Shown here in pieces: positions 9,641 through 21,683 of a stretch of 64,000 nucleotides of DNA. A program made the position numbers and the translations under genes. Source of the stretch: Avena insularis (Eukaryota; Streptophyta; Magnoliopsida; Poales; Poaceae); the NCBI GenBank assembly GCA_023614405.1, contig CM042694.1, positions 93,417,285-93,481,284 of the forward strand, in the 5' to 3' direction. Position 1 is the stretch's first letter, and every line of letters starts with the position of its first letter. The notes beneath the pieces were generated by a model that made no database searches, had not been told where the DNA came from, and saw only the letters and a program-made list of their open reading frames with translations.

Positions 9641-12600
9641 TCAAGACAAGCTCCTTGAATCAACGATATTTAGCTCATTCCTCAAGTAACAAAACCTTGC
9701 TTCATCAAGTGGCTTCATGAAAATATCAGCAAGTTGGTTCCTCAATATGCTTTGTCCTTGTGTGATGTACTGGATTGTATGCAATTTTGATTGCACTTTC
9801 ATTATCGCATAAAAGAGGCACTTTGTCACAATTGACACCGTATTCCTTTAAAGTTTGCCTCATCCATAATAACCGAGTGCAGGCACTATCAGCAGCAACA
9901 TATTCAGCTTCGGCGGTGGAGAGAGATATACAATTCTGCGTTTTAGAAGACCAACAAACTAGAGATCTTCCCAAGAACTAACAAGCTCCAGAAGTTGATT
10001 TCTGATCATCCTTATCACCAGCCCAATCTGAATTAGTATAACCACATAGAGAGAAATTGGAGCCCTTGGGATACCATAGACCAAAGTTAGGGGAATGAAC
10101 CAAATATCAGAAGATCCTCTTGGCCGCCACTAAGTGGCTTTCTTTAGGGGCTGCTTGATACCTTGCACATACCCCCACACTCAACACAATATCGGGTCTA
10201 GATGCACAGAGGTAAAGAAGAGAGCCGATCATGGACCGGTATACCTTTTGGTCCACATCTTTACTGTGGGGGTTAAGTTCGAGGTGACATTTTGTTTGCA
10301 TCGGAGTGGCGACGCCATTAAGATCCTTCGTCGTGAATTTGTTGAGAATGTCTTGGATGTATTTAGCTTGATTGATGAAGGTTCCTTCTCTAAGTTGCTT
10401 GATCTCGAATCCAAGAAAGAATCGTAACTCCCCAATCATAGACATCTCAAACCTGTCAGTCATAAGCTTTGAAAATTCATCATAAAAAGCTTTATTAGTA
10501 GAGCCAAAGATGATGTCGTCTACATATAGTTGGCATATGAAGAGCTCCCCCTTAATCTTCTTAGTAAAAAGAGTGGGATTGATTTGCCCAACTTAGAAGC
10601 CATAGTCTAGAAAAAGCTCTTTAAGGTGCTCATACCATGCACGCGGGGCTTGTTTAAGGCCATAGAGTGCCTTATCGAGTTTGTAGACATGGTTCGTGAA
10701 GTTAGGATCCTCAAATCCTGGGGGTTGCTTTACATATACCAACTCATGTAGAGGACCATTAAGAAAAGCACTCTTAACGTCCATTTGCTGCAATTTAAAA
10801 TTATTATGGGCAGCATAAGCAAGAAGGATACGAATGGACTCAAGACGAGCCACAAGAGCATAGGTCTCGCCGAAGTCAATGCCCTCAACTTGGGAATAGC
10901 ATTGTGCCACGAGTCTCGCCTTGTTCCTCACAACAATGCCATTCTCATCTTGCTTGTTTTTAAATATCCATTTATTGCCGATAACATTGCGGCAGTCCTT
11001 GGGCTTCTCCACTAGTTTCCAAAACTTGTTGCGCTCAAAGTTATTCAACTCTCCATGCATAGCAAAAACCTAGTCCGGATCTTCAAGAGCTTCAAACACT
11101 TTCTTGGGTTCCACCATTGAGATGTGGGCTTGATGCTCACCAAAACTTGCCAATTCCCTTCTTGTGGAAAGTCTTCGTCGAAGATCACCTACAACTTTGT
11201 CAAGAGTATGACCCCTTAACTCAAGGTTCTGATTGGCACGAGCCTTGCGACGAAGTTCAATAATCTTGTTGTCTCTTGGTGGAATAGTTTCATTGCTTGT
11301 GTCTTCGTTGGAATCATTTGATTGACCTTGATTAGTAGCCTGATTATCAGTAGTAGGAGATGATGAAACTTGCCCTTGAAGTGGATCAATAGCCATAATA
11401 GGAGGATGCTGATCATCAGGAGTTTCAGGGCCGGATAATCCGGCCGAGGGTGAGGGGCTGGGAGAGCCTGAAACATCTTCCCTAGGTTGTCTGTAGCTTG
11501 CTTGAATTGGCGAGGGGCCAGATAATCCGGGGTCAATCGAAAAATCCGGCCTGGGGCTTGCAGCTGTTTCTTAGATATGATGAGTAGTTTGGTCATCAGT
11601 GGAGTGGTGGCCAGATAATCCGGTGTCGACTAGATAATCCAGCCTAGAGCATTCAGGAGCATGTTGACCTTCAGCATTTGGTGGAGTTGGTGTAGAAGTT
11701 ACTCTCGTGGTTGGAGCATGTTGAGTTTGTGTAGATGAGGGCTCTTCATGAGTAGAGCATTGCCCTTCCTGATCCGCCACAAGGGGTTCCTCAATGGGGT
11801 GAAAAAATCCCACACCCATTCTTCTTATGGCATCTTGGGGTATTTCAACATCTACATCACAAACATCAACTTGCCCTGCACGGGAGCTATCATTTTCCTC
11901 GAACACCACACTACAAGATTCTACAACAGTTCCGGAGAGCTTATTGTAGACTCTATAAGTGTGGGTTTGGCACCATAACCAACAAAAATACCTTCTAAAG
12001 CCTTAAACTCAAATTTAGATAAGCGAACTCCCTTGATGAGAAAGAAACACTTACACCCAAATACCCGAAAGTATGAGATGTTTGGCTTGTTACCGGTAAG
12101 TATTTCATACGGAGTCTTGTCCAAGATTTTACGGAGGTATAACCGGTTGGATGAATGACAAGCGGTAGAGATTGCTTCAGCCCAGAAGTTATATGAAGAC
12201 TTGAATTCAGCTAGCATAGACCTTGCCATATCCATTAGAGTCCGGTTCTTCCTCTCAGCAACACCATTTTGTTGAGGGGTGTACGCAACGGAATATTAAT
12301 GTCTTATCCCCTCTTCACTTAGGAATTCATTTAAGGTGTAGTTCTTGAACTCGGAGGAGTTATCACTTCTTATTGCCAGAATAGGGACATTGTGTTGATG
12401 TTGAACCTCGTTGGCGAAGTCGATAACCATTTGTTGAGTCTCGCTCTTCAACTTGAAGAAATAGACCCAAGTGTATCTTGAGTAATCATCAACGATCACA
12501 AGGCAGTACTTCTTCCCACGAGGCTTGCATGAGATGGAGGTCCAAAGAGGTCCACATGAAGGATCTCTAAGATCCTTTTTGACGAAATAATAGTCTTCCT

Positions 12601-13179
12601 TCGATGAGGAGAGTCATGCATTTTCCCTTCAACACAAGCCCTGCAAACACGATCTTTGGCAAAGGAAACATTTTCTTTTAGTCCAAGGATGTGGCCACCC
12701 TTGTGGAGACTTTGCAAATTTCTCATATTGACGTGGGCTAGTCGGCGATGCCATAACCAACCCGCGTCAGCCTTTCCAAAAAGACACATCGGGCCTGTAG
12801 TGGTTTTCTCCGAAAAGTCCACCACGTACAGGTCATTTTCGACATATCTCACGAAAGCGACTTTTAGAGACTTGCTCCACAAGAGTACCACCAAATCAGC
12901 ATCAATAAAAACTACAAAGCCCATCTTACCAAGGGCGCGAACTGAAAGGAAATTGTAACCGAGGGTCTCAACAAGCATGACGTCCACGAGAGAGATATCG
13001 TGAGACACCACAACTTTGCCGAGACCCAATACCTCAGATTTTGACTTGTCACCATAGGAGACAGTTATATGATCATGATTTGGACGCATCTCCGTGATGA
13101 TCTCCTTGCTTCCGGTCATGTGACTCATGCATCCGCTATCGAGTACCCATTTAGACCCACCGAAAGCATAGCCCTGCAA
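9641..13179 (-). pseudogene. pol polyprotein of SIRE-type copia copy 1, broken
   Basis: A minus-strand polyprotein in copia order. Protease (LDSGCMSHMTG, about 13145-13110) is followed by GAG-pre-integrase (WLWHRRLAHVN), integrase with DDE residues (VDDYSRYTW, RSDNSSEF, PQQNGVAERKNR; 12580-12230), a proline/serine-rich linker (11909-11070), reverse transcriptase with a YVDD box (near 10514-10525) and RNase H with STAEAEYVAA (about 9935-9900). The end is at 9641. Stops and frame changes occur near 12500, 12293 (CAA to TAA), 11570, 11065, 10590 and 9970. The order IN before RT defines Ty1/copia. All enzymes are recognisable but the gene cannot make one protein. Confidence 0.88.
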
Positions 13180-13224
13180 GAAAGTTACTTCTTGGTTTTA
13201 GGTACCCATTTTCAATGGGTCCTC

Positions 13225-15627
13225 TCATGTTAGTGACAAGGGTCTTGGGGCCCAAATAGACCAAGGAATGTAACAATCATAAGGACCTACATAACTATCA
13301 TAAACATCACCATAATAATCACAATATAACTCAAAGTTAGGATTGTTAGCCCCTGCAAAACCATCATAATTAGACTTGTCATTGGTGGTGGTGCTAGTCT
13401 TTGGCTGAGCAGTCTTGCTCTTCTTCTTCTTGTTGTTCTTTGTCTTGGGAATATAACCAACACCCTCTTTTCCATTGTTTGTCCTTTGCTTGCTAAGTAT
13501 CTCATCTAGAACTTCTTTACCTTTGTGTTGAGATCCCTTTGCAAGTTCTTCTTGTCCATAAGATGGTGTGGAGGTGTTGGGCACATCATACTCCCTCAAT
13601 TGAGTTTGGAGCTGGTCATGAGACTCATTTAGAGTAGAGTGTTCACTCTTCAAAGCCTTGTGAGCAATGTCAAGTTTCTCAAACTTCTCCGAGAGTCTAC
13701 CATGAGCAGCCCCAAATTCAATCTTTTCCTTCTTTAGTTTCTTTACCTTGGCAAGAGCGTTGTCACGTTCTTTGATGAGCTGAGACACAACTTCTTCATG
13801 TGACTCCTCAATTGATAAGAGTCTCTCTTCCAAGGATACTTGAGCTTCCTCTTCTTCTTCCAAGGCATTCTTCAAGGAAGCTATCTCCAAGGCATCTTCT
13901 TTTTCAATTCTGCCCTTTTCTTCGAGGAGATGTTCGGCTTGGGAAAGTTGACTCATAAGAGCATCAAAATGAAGTTTGTGGTCACCTTGCAAGTTAGTGA
14001 AAAAGTTGTCCAAAGCAATAACTTCTTCTTTCATTTTAAGACTACTATGATCATCCATATCCATATTTACGTTAGTCTTAGGGAATGAAGAACTAGAAGA
14101 TGATACCTCGGACCCTCTTGCCATAATACAAGTGACATTGTTGTTGATGACATTTTCGTTTGGTGAGTCGAAGAGAGATGATGGAGTCGATGTGGTGGCT
14201 ATAGCAGCCACCTCACGAGAACTATCTTCATCCTCTTCATCTTCACTTGCAGAGGAATATTCTTCTTGCACCACCAAGACAATATTGGGTTGCTTCTTGT
14301 AAGGGCCATTCTTTTTGATAAATGGATTTTTCTTAGGTGCCTTGGATTTTTCTTTAAGGATGAGCCTGCCACCATTGTCTTCTCTATTTTGATATGGACA
14401 CTCAGCCACAAAGTGTAGCCTATCTCCACAATTGTAGCATGTTCTCAGTTTTGGGCCATTTTCTCTTCTTCCACTTGACCCATTCTTACGATCGAGTTCC
14501 GACTTGGCCTTGGCTGGATCCTTCCAAAAGTTCCTTGCGTAGAACACCATGTACTCACCATGAGCATGCTTGACTTCCTCGGGGCAGTCCATGGAGACAC
14601 CCTTGAAACCTTTTTCATCCTCATCTTGCTCAACAACATTTTCCTTAAGAGCAACATTGACCCCTTTTTGCATTCCAATGGCTCGAGCACGGGCATCTTC
14701 CTCGTTCTTAGCTGCAACCTTGAATGATGCCATTTCTTGCATGACTTCATTGGAAGTCATTTGATGGTAGTTGTGTCTACCTTGCAAGCTCTTCAAGTCC
14801 GTTGGCTCAAAAGGCATTAGAGCACTCACGTATTTCCTTTTTATCCAAGCATCATCAATGTGAGTGGATCCATGCTTTCTAAAAGTTGTTGCGATGCCCT
14901 TGAGTCTTCTATACATGTCTTCATGGTTTTCACCGTCCAACATGTAGAATCCTTCAGCTTCATTACTAAGGGCATCATACCTATTCCTTCTCATGCTTTC
15001 ATTTCCAATAAAGAGATCGGTGAGAGCATCTGAAGCTTCTTTAGCTATGTTGAGATGTTCAATGTGGGGCATGTCCTTGGGACCCACTCCGAGCTGTATC
15101 ATGTGGAGAGCCGTTGCATTCAATTGGCTATCCACAACTTCTCTTCTTGTCAAGTTGGTGTGATCTCCAATATGAAGACCCTCTTCGATAATCCTCCAAA
15201 GTTCAATGGAAGAGCTGCATACATGAGACTTCATTAAGAATTGCCATTGATTAAATGAAGATGCAGTAAGCTTGGGTGGATCACCCATATTGTTTATATG
15301 AGGATGAGGGATAGGTGGGTCGGGGGATATAAGTGATGAACTTCACTATATTCCTCCTTACCACTTCCCTTCTTGGAGGCGGAACCATTATGTTTTTCAC
15401 CTACCACTTCATCTTCCTTGGATCCGGTGTTAGCCTTATCCTTGGATGAGGAGTGGCAATATAGAGGAGGATGGAGATGGGGCTACGGATGATGTGAGGT
15501 GAGCAATCATTTGGTGCATCTCCTCCATCTTGGTCTCAAAGGATTTCAACAAGGTTGTTTCCAATGTCTTGAGGTCATCCATTGTGACCTTGTCCACAGC
15601 CTCATTCACATTCTCCTTGGTACCCAT
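13225..15627 (-). pseudogene. gag protein of SIRE-type copia copy 1, frameshifted near N-terminus
   Basis: A capsid/nucleocapsid precursor. It starts at the ATG at 15627 (MGTKENVNEAVDKVTMDD), breaks near 15436 and resumes as a 687-codon open frame from 15288 to 13225. Domains: UBN2-type capsid core (SSFNQWQFLMKSHV to about residue 200), a CCHC zinc knuckle (CYNCGDRLHFVAEC, about 14437-14396), then an exceptionally long coiled coil rich in Glu/Leu/Lys (EEKGRIEKEDALEIASLKNALEE and onward, about 14000-13600), then a Lys-rich tail. The coiled coil after the zinc knuckle is typical of the SIRE/Maximus lineage. Copy 2 has the same organisation at 19233-21678. Confidence 0.85.
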
Positions 15628-15660
15628 ACTTCTCTTAGGCGGTTAAGCCCGAATAAAGAG

Positions 15661-15677
15661 CCAGGGCTCTGATACCA
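15661..15677 (-). other. Primer-binding site (initiator Met-tRNA) of copia copy 1
   Basis: The minus strand reads TGGTATCAGAGCCCTGG two bases inside the 5' LTR end (15680). TGGTATCAGAGCC is the standard copia site complementary to the 3' end of initiator Met-tRNA. Confidence 0.9.
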
Positions 15678-15679
15678 AT

Positions 15680-16991
15680 TGAAATGGATCATATGGGCAC
15701 CTAGAGGGGGGGGGTGAATAGGTGCTACTTCAAATTTTAATGCTTTTTCAATTTTAGGCTTGACACAAAAGGTAAATTCTCTAGATAGACTATTAGGAAG
15801 AATTTCCCTATATGCAAACCTAACTACTAGCGAGTAAAAGGCGAGTGGAAAAAGGAACGAGTGAACTGTAGTGAAGCACGCGAAGACACAAGATTTCTTT
15901 TACCGTAGTTCCTTCCTTTCTAAGGGAAGTACATCTCCGTTGGAGGGGTGGGCAGTACTAAGACTACCACGCCACAATAGGCCTCACCCTGTTCTCCAAT
16001 GGATCCTGCCACCAAAGGCCTGATCCACATTTCCACTATAGGAACCCTTCGAGGTGGGAACCAGCGCCTTTACACAACTAGCAGGGCACAACTCCACAAC
16101 CAAATTGGAGGCTCCCGTAATGACAACAAGCTGCCACAAGAACAAGTTATCAATAACAAAACACAAGATCTAGATATTAACAATAATACTAGATCGGGGA
16201 TTTCTCCAAATGAATGGAGAGGAGTTGATGCGCTTGATTCGTGACGACGATGTAGATTGCCTCCTCCTTCAATTCCCCCCAAAGATCGAAGCCTTCGGGT
16301 GGTTGAAGTGGGAGATCGAGAGAGAGAGAGCTCTTGCAATGGGTCTGACACTTTTCGAATGAATCAAGAGTTCTGCCCGAAGGGGATGAAGAGGCTTTTA
16401 TACCCCCTTCCCCAACTGAGCCATTGGAGCCTTTGGGGGCCGGATTATCCGGCCCAAGTGAGTGCCGGATTATCCGGCCTGGGGAAAACTCCGCCCTAGA
16501 CTCGAATTATCCGGTAAAATAAACCGCCCCCACTCAGAGCGACGTGCCGAGCCTGCCCTTGAGTGCCTCCTGAGGGCCAGATTATCCGGCCCCATGCGAA
16601 GGCTGGATTATCCGGCTAGGGAAGGAAAAACTGCCCCTGTTCGGATTTTCTGGGAGAAAATCCGAACCCACTCCGAGCGTCGCGCCTTGGCTGCCTTTGA
16701 TCGTTTTCTGGGGGCCGGATTATCCGGCCCCATGCGAAGGCCGGATTATCCGGCCAGGGACGGAAAAACCGCCCCTGTTTGGATTTTCCGGGAGACCCGA
16801 ACCCACTCCGAGCGTCGCGCCTTGGCTGCCTTTGATAAATGAGTTAGGCCGGATTATCCGACCCTTGATGGGGCGGATAATCCGGCCCCCCAAACACCAG
16901 AACATTCCCTGCACACTTAGCACACATGAAGAAACACCATGGTATTGTTATCTAACACTCAAAACACAGGGAACCATGAAATGTTCTTTCA
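15680..16991 (-). repeat. 5' LTR of SIRE-type copia copy 1
   Basis: 1312 bases, TGAAAGAACATTTC at 16991 to CCATTTCA at 15680 on the minus strand. It holds exact 17-base palindromes at 16438-16454, 16713-16729 and 16739-16755 plus degenerate ones, and a minus-strand TATAAAAG near 16397-16404. Compared with the 3' LTR it carries a short extra block around 16500-16540 and scattered substitutions. Confidence 0.9.
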
Positions 16992-17464
16992 GCGTGGTGT
17001 GTGTGTTGTTGCGTCGCGCGCGTGTGTGTTGCGTGTTGGCCATCTGCGCGCGTGGGTGATTGCGGCGGCAGCCGCGGGAAGGTGTGGATTAGGGTTAGGG
17101 TTTTCTATAGTGGTGTGGTAGGCGGCTGTGGGCTACGCTTTTGGGCCTGGCCGACGACAGCCTCCCGTAATTTTATAATATAGTTTATTTTACTTATTTA
17201 TTTGTTTTAATTAAAAAGGACTTTGGTAAATAGTTTTAGGCAATTAAAATATCCAAAAGGACCGGGGTTTTACATTTGAAATAAAGAGGGAGGCAAATAG
17301 AAAACAAGGATAGGCTTTTAGAAAATTGTTTTAGGAAAATATGCATGATGTCATGATGATGCTTAAATGCATTGTGACATGATGACATGAACATGTAGTC
17401 ATGATGATGCACAAAATAAAAACAACATGCGATTTTCTAGTAGTGGTTTTTCCGGGGTGCTACA
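16992..17464 (-). repeat. LTR segment of unidentified element X (proximal part)
   Basis: The minus strand starts TGTAGCACCCCGG at 17464, directly after an uninterrupted copia RNase H reading frame (HIEVDY motif, 17465-17482). An abrupt change from coding to non-coding at a TG terminus is the signature of an insertion. The 5' 280 bases are AT-rich with ATGATG/CATCAT repeats and the rest is GC-rich. A chromovirus-type gypsy LTR is a guess from the TGTAGCACCCC start. The other end and its target-site copy are not in the window. Confidence 0.45.
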
Positions 17465-17897
17465 ATAGTCAACTTCAATGTGTTTCGTTTGGACATGGAA
17501 TACCGGATTAGATGAAAGGTATGTACTACCGATGTTGTCACACCAAAGGACTAGAGGATGATCTTGAGAGACTCCCAACTCTCTCAATAAGGGCTGCACC
17601 CATATGAGTACAACTGTGGCATTAGCAACAGCCTTGTATTCAGCTTGAGTACTATTGCGAGATACTGTAGCTTGTTTGCAAGCATGACATGCAATCAAGT
17701 TAGGATCAAAGAATACTACATAGCCCCCCGTGGATTACCTCATCAGGACTGCCAGCCCAATCTGCATCCGAGAAGGCTGAGAGATCACAAGACGGTGTAG
17801 ATTGGAGAAGCAAACCATACGAGGAAGTGAGATAGATATGTAGCACAGAATACGCTTCACAACTAACTAATGAGATGTCCTGGCGCATGAATATACT
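17465..17897 (-). pseudogene. Ale/Hopscotch-like copia RNase H fragment
   Basis: The 3' end of a copia polyprotein whose remainder lies at 60428-64000, beyond a 42.5-kb insertion. Recognisable RNase H motifs on the minus strand are LSAFSDADWAGSPDE (about 17793-17749), [36 protein letters not shown] and TKHIEVDY. A frame change near 17700 and both insertions destroy it. The last five bases, 17893-17897 (atact), are the target site copied at 60428-60432 (atatt). Confidence 0.85.
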
Positions 17898-19180
17898 TGA
17901 AAGAACATTTCATGATTTCCCAGGTTTTGTGTGTTAGATAACAATACCATGGATTATTCTAATGTGCACTAAGTGTTGCAGGAAGTTTTGAGAGTTTTTG
18001 GGGCCGGATTATCCGCCCCTATCATGGGCCAGATAATCCGGCCAAACCACCTTGGGCAAGGATGGCTCTATGCAAGTCTCTGTCTGGGGGCGGATTTTCC
18101 CCCAGAAAATTCTGGCTCTGGGGTGGATTTTCTCCCTAGACCGGATAATCCGGCCCTCTGGTTGGGGCGGATAATCCGGCCCCAGGGAAATCGCCCAAGT
18201 GAGCTCCTGTGCAAGCTTCTGTCTGGGGGCGGAATTTCCCCCGGATATTCCGTGCCTGGGGCGGACTTTTCCAGCAGCCGGATAATCCGGCCTTTCCCTA
18301 GGCCGGATAATCCGGTCCCCAGAAGAAAGTGTGAAGGGCAAGTCTGCGTGCGCTTCTGTTCGTGGCTGGTTTTTGGTACCGGATAATCCGAGTCTAGGGC
18401 GGAGTTTTCCCCAGGCCGGATAATCCGGCCCTCGAAAGCTCCAACGGCTTGGTTTTGGAAGGGGTATAAATATCCCTTCTTCCCCAACGAGCAAAACTCT
18501 TGATTCATTCAAAATTGTTTAGACCCTTTGCAAGAGCTCCTATTCTAGATCTCCCACTTCAACCACCCGAAGGCTTCGATCTTTGGGGGAATTGAAGGAG
18601 GAGAGGATCATCATCGTCATCACGAATGAAGCGCATAAACTCCTCTCCATTCATTTGGAGAAATCCCTGATCTAGTATTCTCGTCAATATCTAGATCTTG
18701 TTCTTTGTTATTGATAACTTGTTCTTGTGGCAGCTTGTTGTCATTACGGGAGCCTCCAAGTTGATTGTGGAGTTGTGCCCCACTAGTTGTGTAAAGGCAT
18801 CGGTACCTGCCTCGAAGGGTCCCTATAGTGGAAAGGTGGATCAGGCCTTTGGTGGCGAGATCCATCGAAGAACAGGGTGAGGCGTATTGTGGCGTGGTGG
18901 TCTTAGTACCGCCCACCCCTCCAACGCAGACGTACTTCCCTTAACAAGGAAGGAACTGTGGTCAAACAAATCATGTGTCTCCGCGTGCTTCACTACGGTT
19001 TACCCGTTCCTTTTCCACTTGCTCTTTGCTCGCTAGTAGATAGGTTTGCATATAGGGAAATTCCACCTAATAGTTTATCTAGAGAATTTACCCTTTGTGC
19101 TAAGCCTAAAATTGAAAAGGCATTAAAATTTGAAGTAACACCTATTCACCCCCCTCTAGGTGCCCATACGATTCATTTCA
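17898..19180 (+). repeat. 5' LTR of copia copy 2
   Basis: 1283 bases with TGAAAGAACATTTC...GATTCATTTCA termini. The U3-like part (18000-18430) is packed with GGCCGGATAATCCGGCC palindromes, exact at 18414-18430 and about ten others with one to three changes. The last 700 bases match the other LTRs of the family closely. Confidence 0.9.
18465..18472 (+). promoter_or_regulatory. TATA box of copia copy 2 5' LTR
   Basis: TATAAATA in the context GGGGTATAAATATCCC, just downstream of the palindrome cluster. The same octamer is conserved in the 3' LTR (about 37331-37338). Transcription would be expected to start about 30 bases downstream, defining the U3/R boundary. Confidence 0.6.
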
Positions 19181-19182
19181 AT

Positions 19183-19200
19183 TGGTATTAGAGCCCCGAC
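19183..19200 (+). other. Primer-binding site of copia copy 2
   Basis: TGGTATTAGAGCCCCGAC, two bases after the LTR end. It differs by one base (T for C) from the canonical initiator Met-tRNA site TGGTATCAGAGCC present in copy 1. Confidence 0.85.
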
Positions 19201-19232
19201 TCTTTATTCGGGCTTAACCGCCTAAGAGTAGT

Positions 19233-21678
19233 ATGGGTACCAAGGATGATGGGAATGAGGTTGTGGATAAGGTCACAATGGATGACCTCAAGACGTTGGA
19301 AACAACCTTGTTGAAATCCTTTGAGGCCAAGATGGAGGAGATGAATCAAATGATTGCTCGTCTCACATCATCCATAGCCCCATCTCCATCCTCCTCTGAG
19401 GCAGCCACACCATCGTCCAAGGAAAATGCTAACACCGGATCCAAGGATGATGATGCGGAAGGTGAAAAACTTAATGGTTCCACCTCCAAGAAGGGTAGTG
19501 GTAAGGAGGAATATAGTGAGGTTCGTCACGTATATTCGCCCGACCCACCTATCCCTCACCCTCATATAAACAATAGGGGTGATCCACCCAAGCTTACTGC
19601 ATCCTCTTTCAATCAATGGCAATTCTTAATGAAGTCTCATGTTTGCAGGTCCTCAATTGAACTTTGGAGGATTATTGAAGAGGGTCTTCATATTGGAGAT
19701 CATTCCAATCTGACAAGAAGAGAAGTTGTGGACAGCCAATTGAATGCTACGGCTCGCCACATGATACAACTCGGTGTGGGTCCCAAGGACATGCCCCACA
19801 TTGAACATCTCAACACAGCTAAAGAAACTTGGGATGCCCTCACCGATCTCTTTATTGGGAATGAAAGCATGAGAAGGAATAGGTATGATGCCCTGAGTAA
19901 TGAAGCTGAAGGGTTCTACATGTTGGATGGTGAAAACCATGAAGACATGTATATAAGACTCAAGGGCATTGCAACAACATTTAGAAAGCATGGAGCCACC
20001 CACATTGATGATGCATGGATAAAAACAAAATATGTGAGTGCCTTAATGCCTTTTGAGCCAACTGATTTGAAGGTCTTGCAAGGTAGACACAACTACCATC
20101 AAATGACATCCAATGAAGTCATGCAAGAAATGGCATCATTCAAAGTTGTCGCGAAGAATGCTGAAGATGCCCGGGCTCGTGCCATTGGAATGCAAAAGGG
20201 AGTCAATGTTGCTCTAAAGGCCAATGTTGTTGAGCAAGATGAGGATGAAAGAGCTTTTGAGGGGGCCTCCATGGACTGCCCTGATGAAGTCAAACGTGCT
20301 CATGGTGAGTACATGGCGTTTTATGCAAGGAACTTTTGGAAGGATCCTGCCAAGGACAAGTCGGAACTCGAGCGCAAGAATGGGTCGAGTGGAAGAAGAG
20401 AAAGTGGCCCAAAACTGAGAACATGCTACAACTGTGGAGATAGGATGCACTTTGTAGCCGAGTGTCCTTATCAAAATAGAGAAGACAATGGTGGCAGGCT
20501 CATTCTTAAAGAAAACTCCAAGGCACCTAAGAAGAAACCATTTATTGATAAGAATGGCCCCTATAAGAAGCAACCCAAGATCGTCTTAGTGGCACAAGAA
20601 GAATACTCCTCTACAAGTGAAGATGAAGAGGATGAAGGTAGCTCTCGCATGGTGGCTGCTATAGCCACCACATCGACTCCCTCATCTCTCTTCGACTCGC
20701 CAAACGAGAACGTCATCAACAACAACGCCACATGCCTAATGGGAAGAGGGTCCGAGGTATCAAGTTCTAGCTCTTCATTTCTTAATTTGGATATGGATGA
20801 TCATGATGGTCTTAAATGAAACAAGAGTTATTGCTTTGGACAACTTTTTCACTAACCTGCAAGGTGAGCACAAACTCCATTTTGATGCTCTTATGAGTCA
20901 ACTTGCTCAAGCCGAAGATCTTCTTGAAGAAAAGGGCAGAATTGAAAGAGAAGATGCCTTGGAGATAGCCTCTTTGAAGAATGCCTTGGAAGAAGAAGAG
21001 GAAGCTCGAGTATCCTTGGAAGAGAGACTCGAATCCATTGAGGAGTCACATGAAGAAATCGTGACTCAGCTCATGAAAGAACGTGACAATGCTCTTGCTA
21101 AGGTAAAGAAACTAAAGAAAGAAAAGATTGAATTTGGGGCTGCTCATGCTAGACTCTCGGAGAAGTTTGATAAACTTGAAAGTGCTCACAAGGCATTGAA
21201 TAGTGATCTCTCTACTCTAAATGAGTCTCATGATCAGCTCCAAACTCAATTGAAGCTGTATGATGTGCCAAGTATCTCCACATCATCCTATGGAAAAGAA
21301 GATCTTGCAAGGAGTTCTCAATACAAAGGTAAAGAGGTTCTTGATGAAATACTGAGCAAGCAAAGGACAAACAATAGAAAAGAAGGTCTTGGTTACATTC
21401 CCAAGACAAAGAACAAGAAAAACAACAACAAGAAGAAGAAGAACAAGACTGCTCAACCAAAGACTAGCAACATCACCAATGACAAGTCTAACTATGATTG
21501 TTTTGCAGGGGCTAACAATCCTAACTTTGAGTTATATTGCGATTATTATGGTGATGTTTATGCTAGTTATGTAGGTTCTTATGATTGTTACATTCCTTGG
21601 TCTATTTGGGTTCCCAAAAACCTTGTCACTAACATGATAGGACCCATTGAAAAATGGGTACCTAAAACCAAGAAGTAA
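19233..21678 (+). pseudogene. gag protein of SIRE-type copia copy 2, one frameshift
   Basis: A capsid/nucleocapsid precursor. The first frame (19233-20819, 528 codons) contains an N-terminal helix, a Ser/Pro linker, a UBN2-type capsid core (SSFNQWQFLMKSHV onward) and a CCHC zinc knuckle (CYNCGDRMHFVAEC, about 20424-20465). At about 20812 the copy lacks two bases relative to copy 1 (CTTAAATGAAAC versus CTTAAAATGAAAG), giving a premature TGA. The second frame (20797-21678) continues with the long Glu/Leu/Lys coiled coil and the Lys-rich tail ending PKTKK. pol begins 6 bases after the stop in another frame. Confidence 0.87.
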
Positions 21679-21683
21679 CTTTC

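Larger units (their letters stand above)
5273..16991 (-). mobile_element. SIRE/Maximus-type copia retrotransposon, copy 1
   Basis: A complete 11.7-kb Ty1/copia element on the minus strand. In transcription order: 5' LTR (16991-15680), Met-tRNA primer site, gag, pol (protease, integrase, reverse transcriptase, RNase H), GC-rich leader, intron-containing extra ORF, purine tract, 3' LTR (6556-5273). Termini are TGAAA...TTTCA. Flanking 5-mers are gtgtg (5268-5272) and gcgtg (16992-16996), a target-site duplication differing by one C-to-T change. gag, pol and the extra ORF all contain stops or frameshifts, so this copy is not autonomous. It belongs to the same family as the plus-strand element at 17898-60427. 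Confidence 0.9.
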
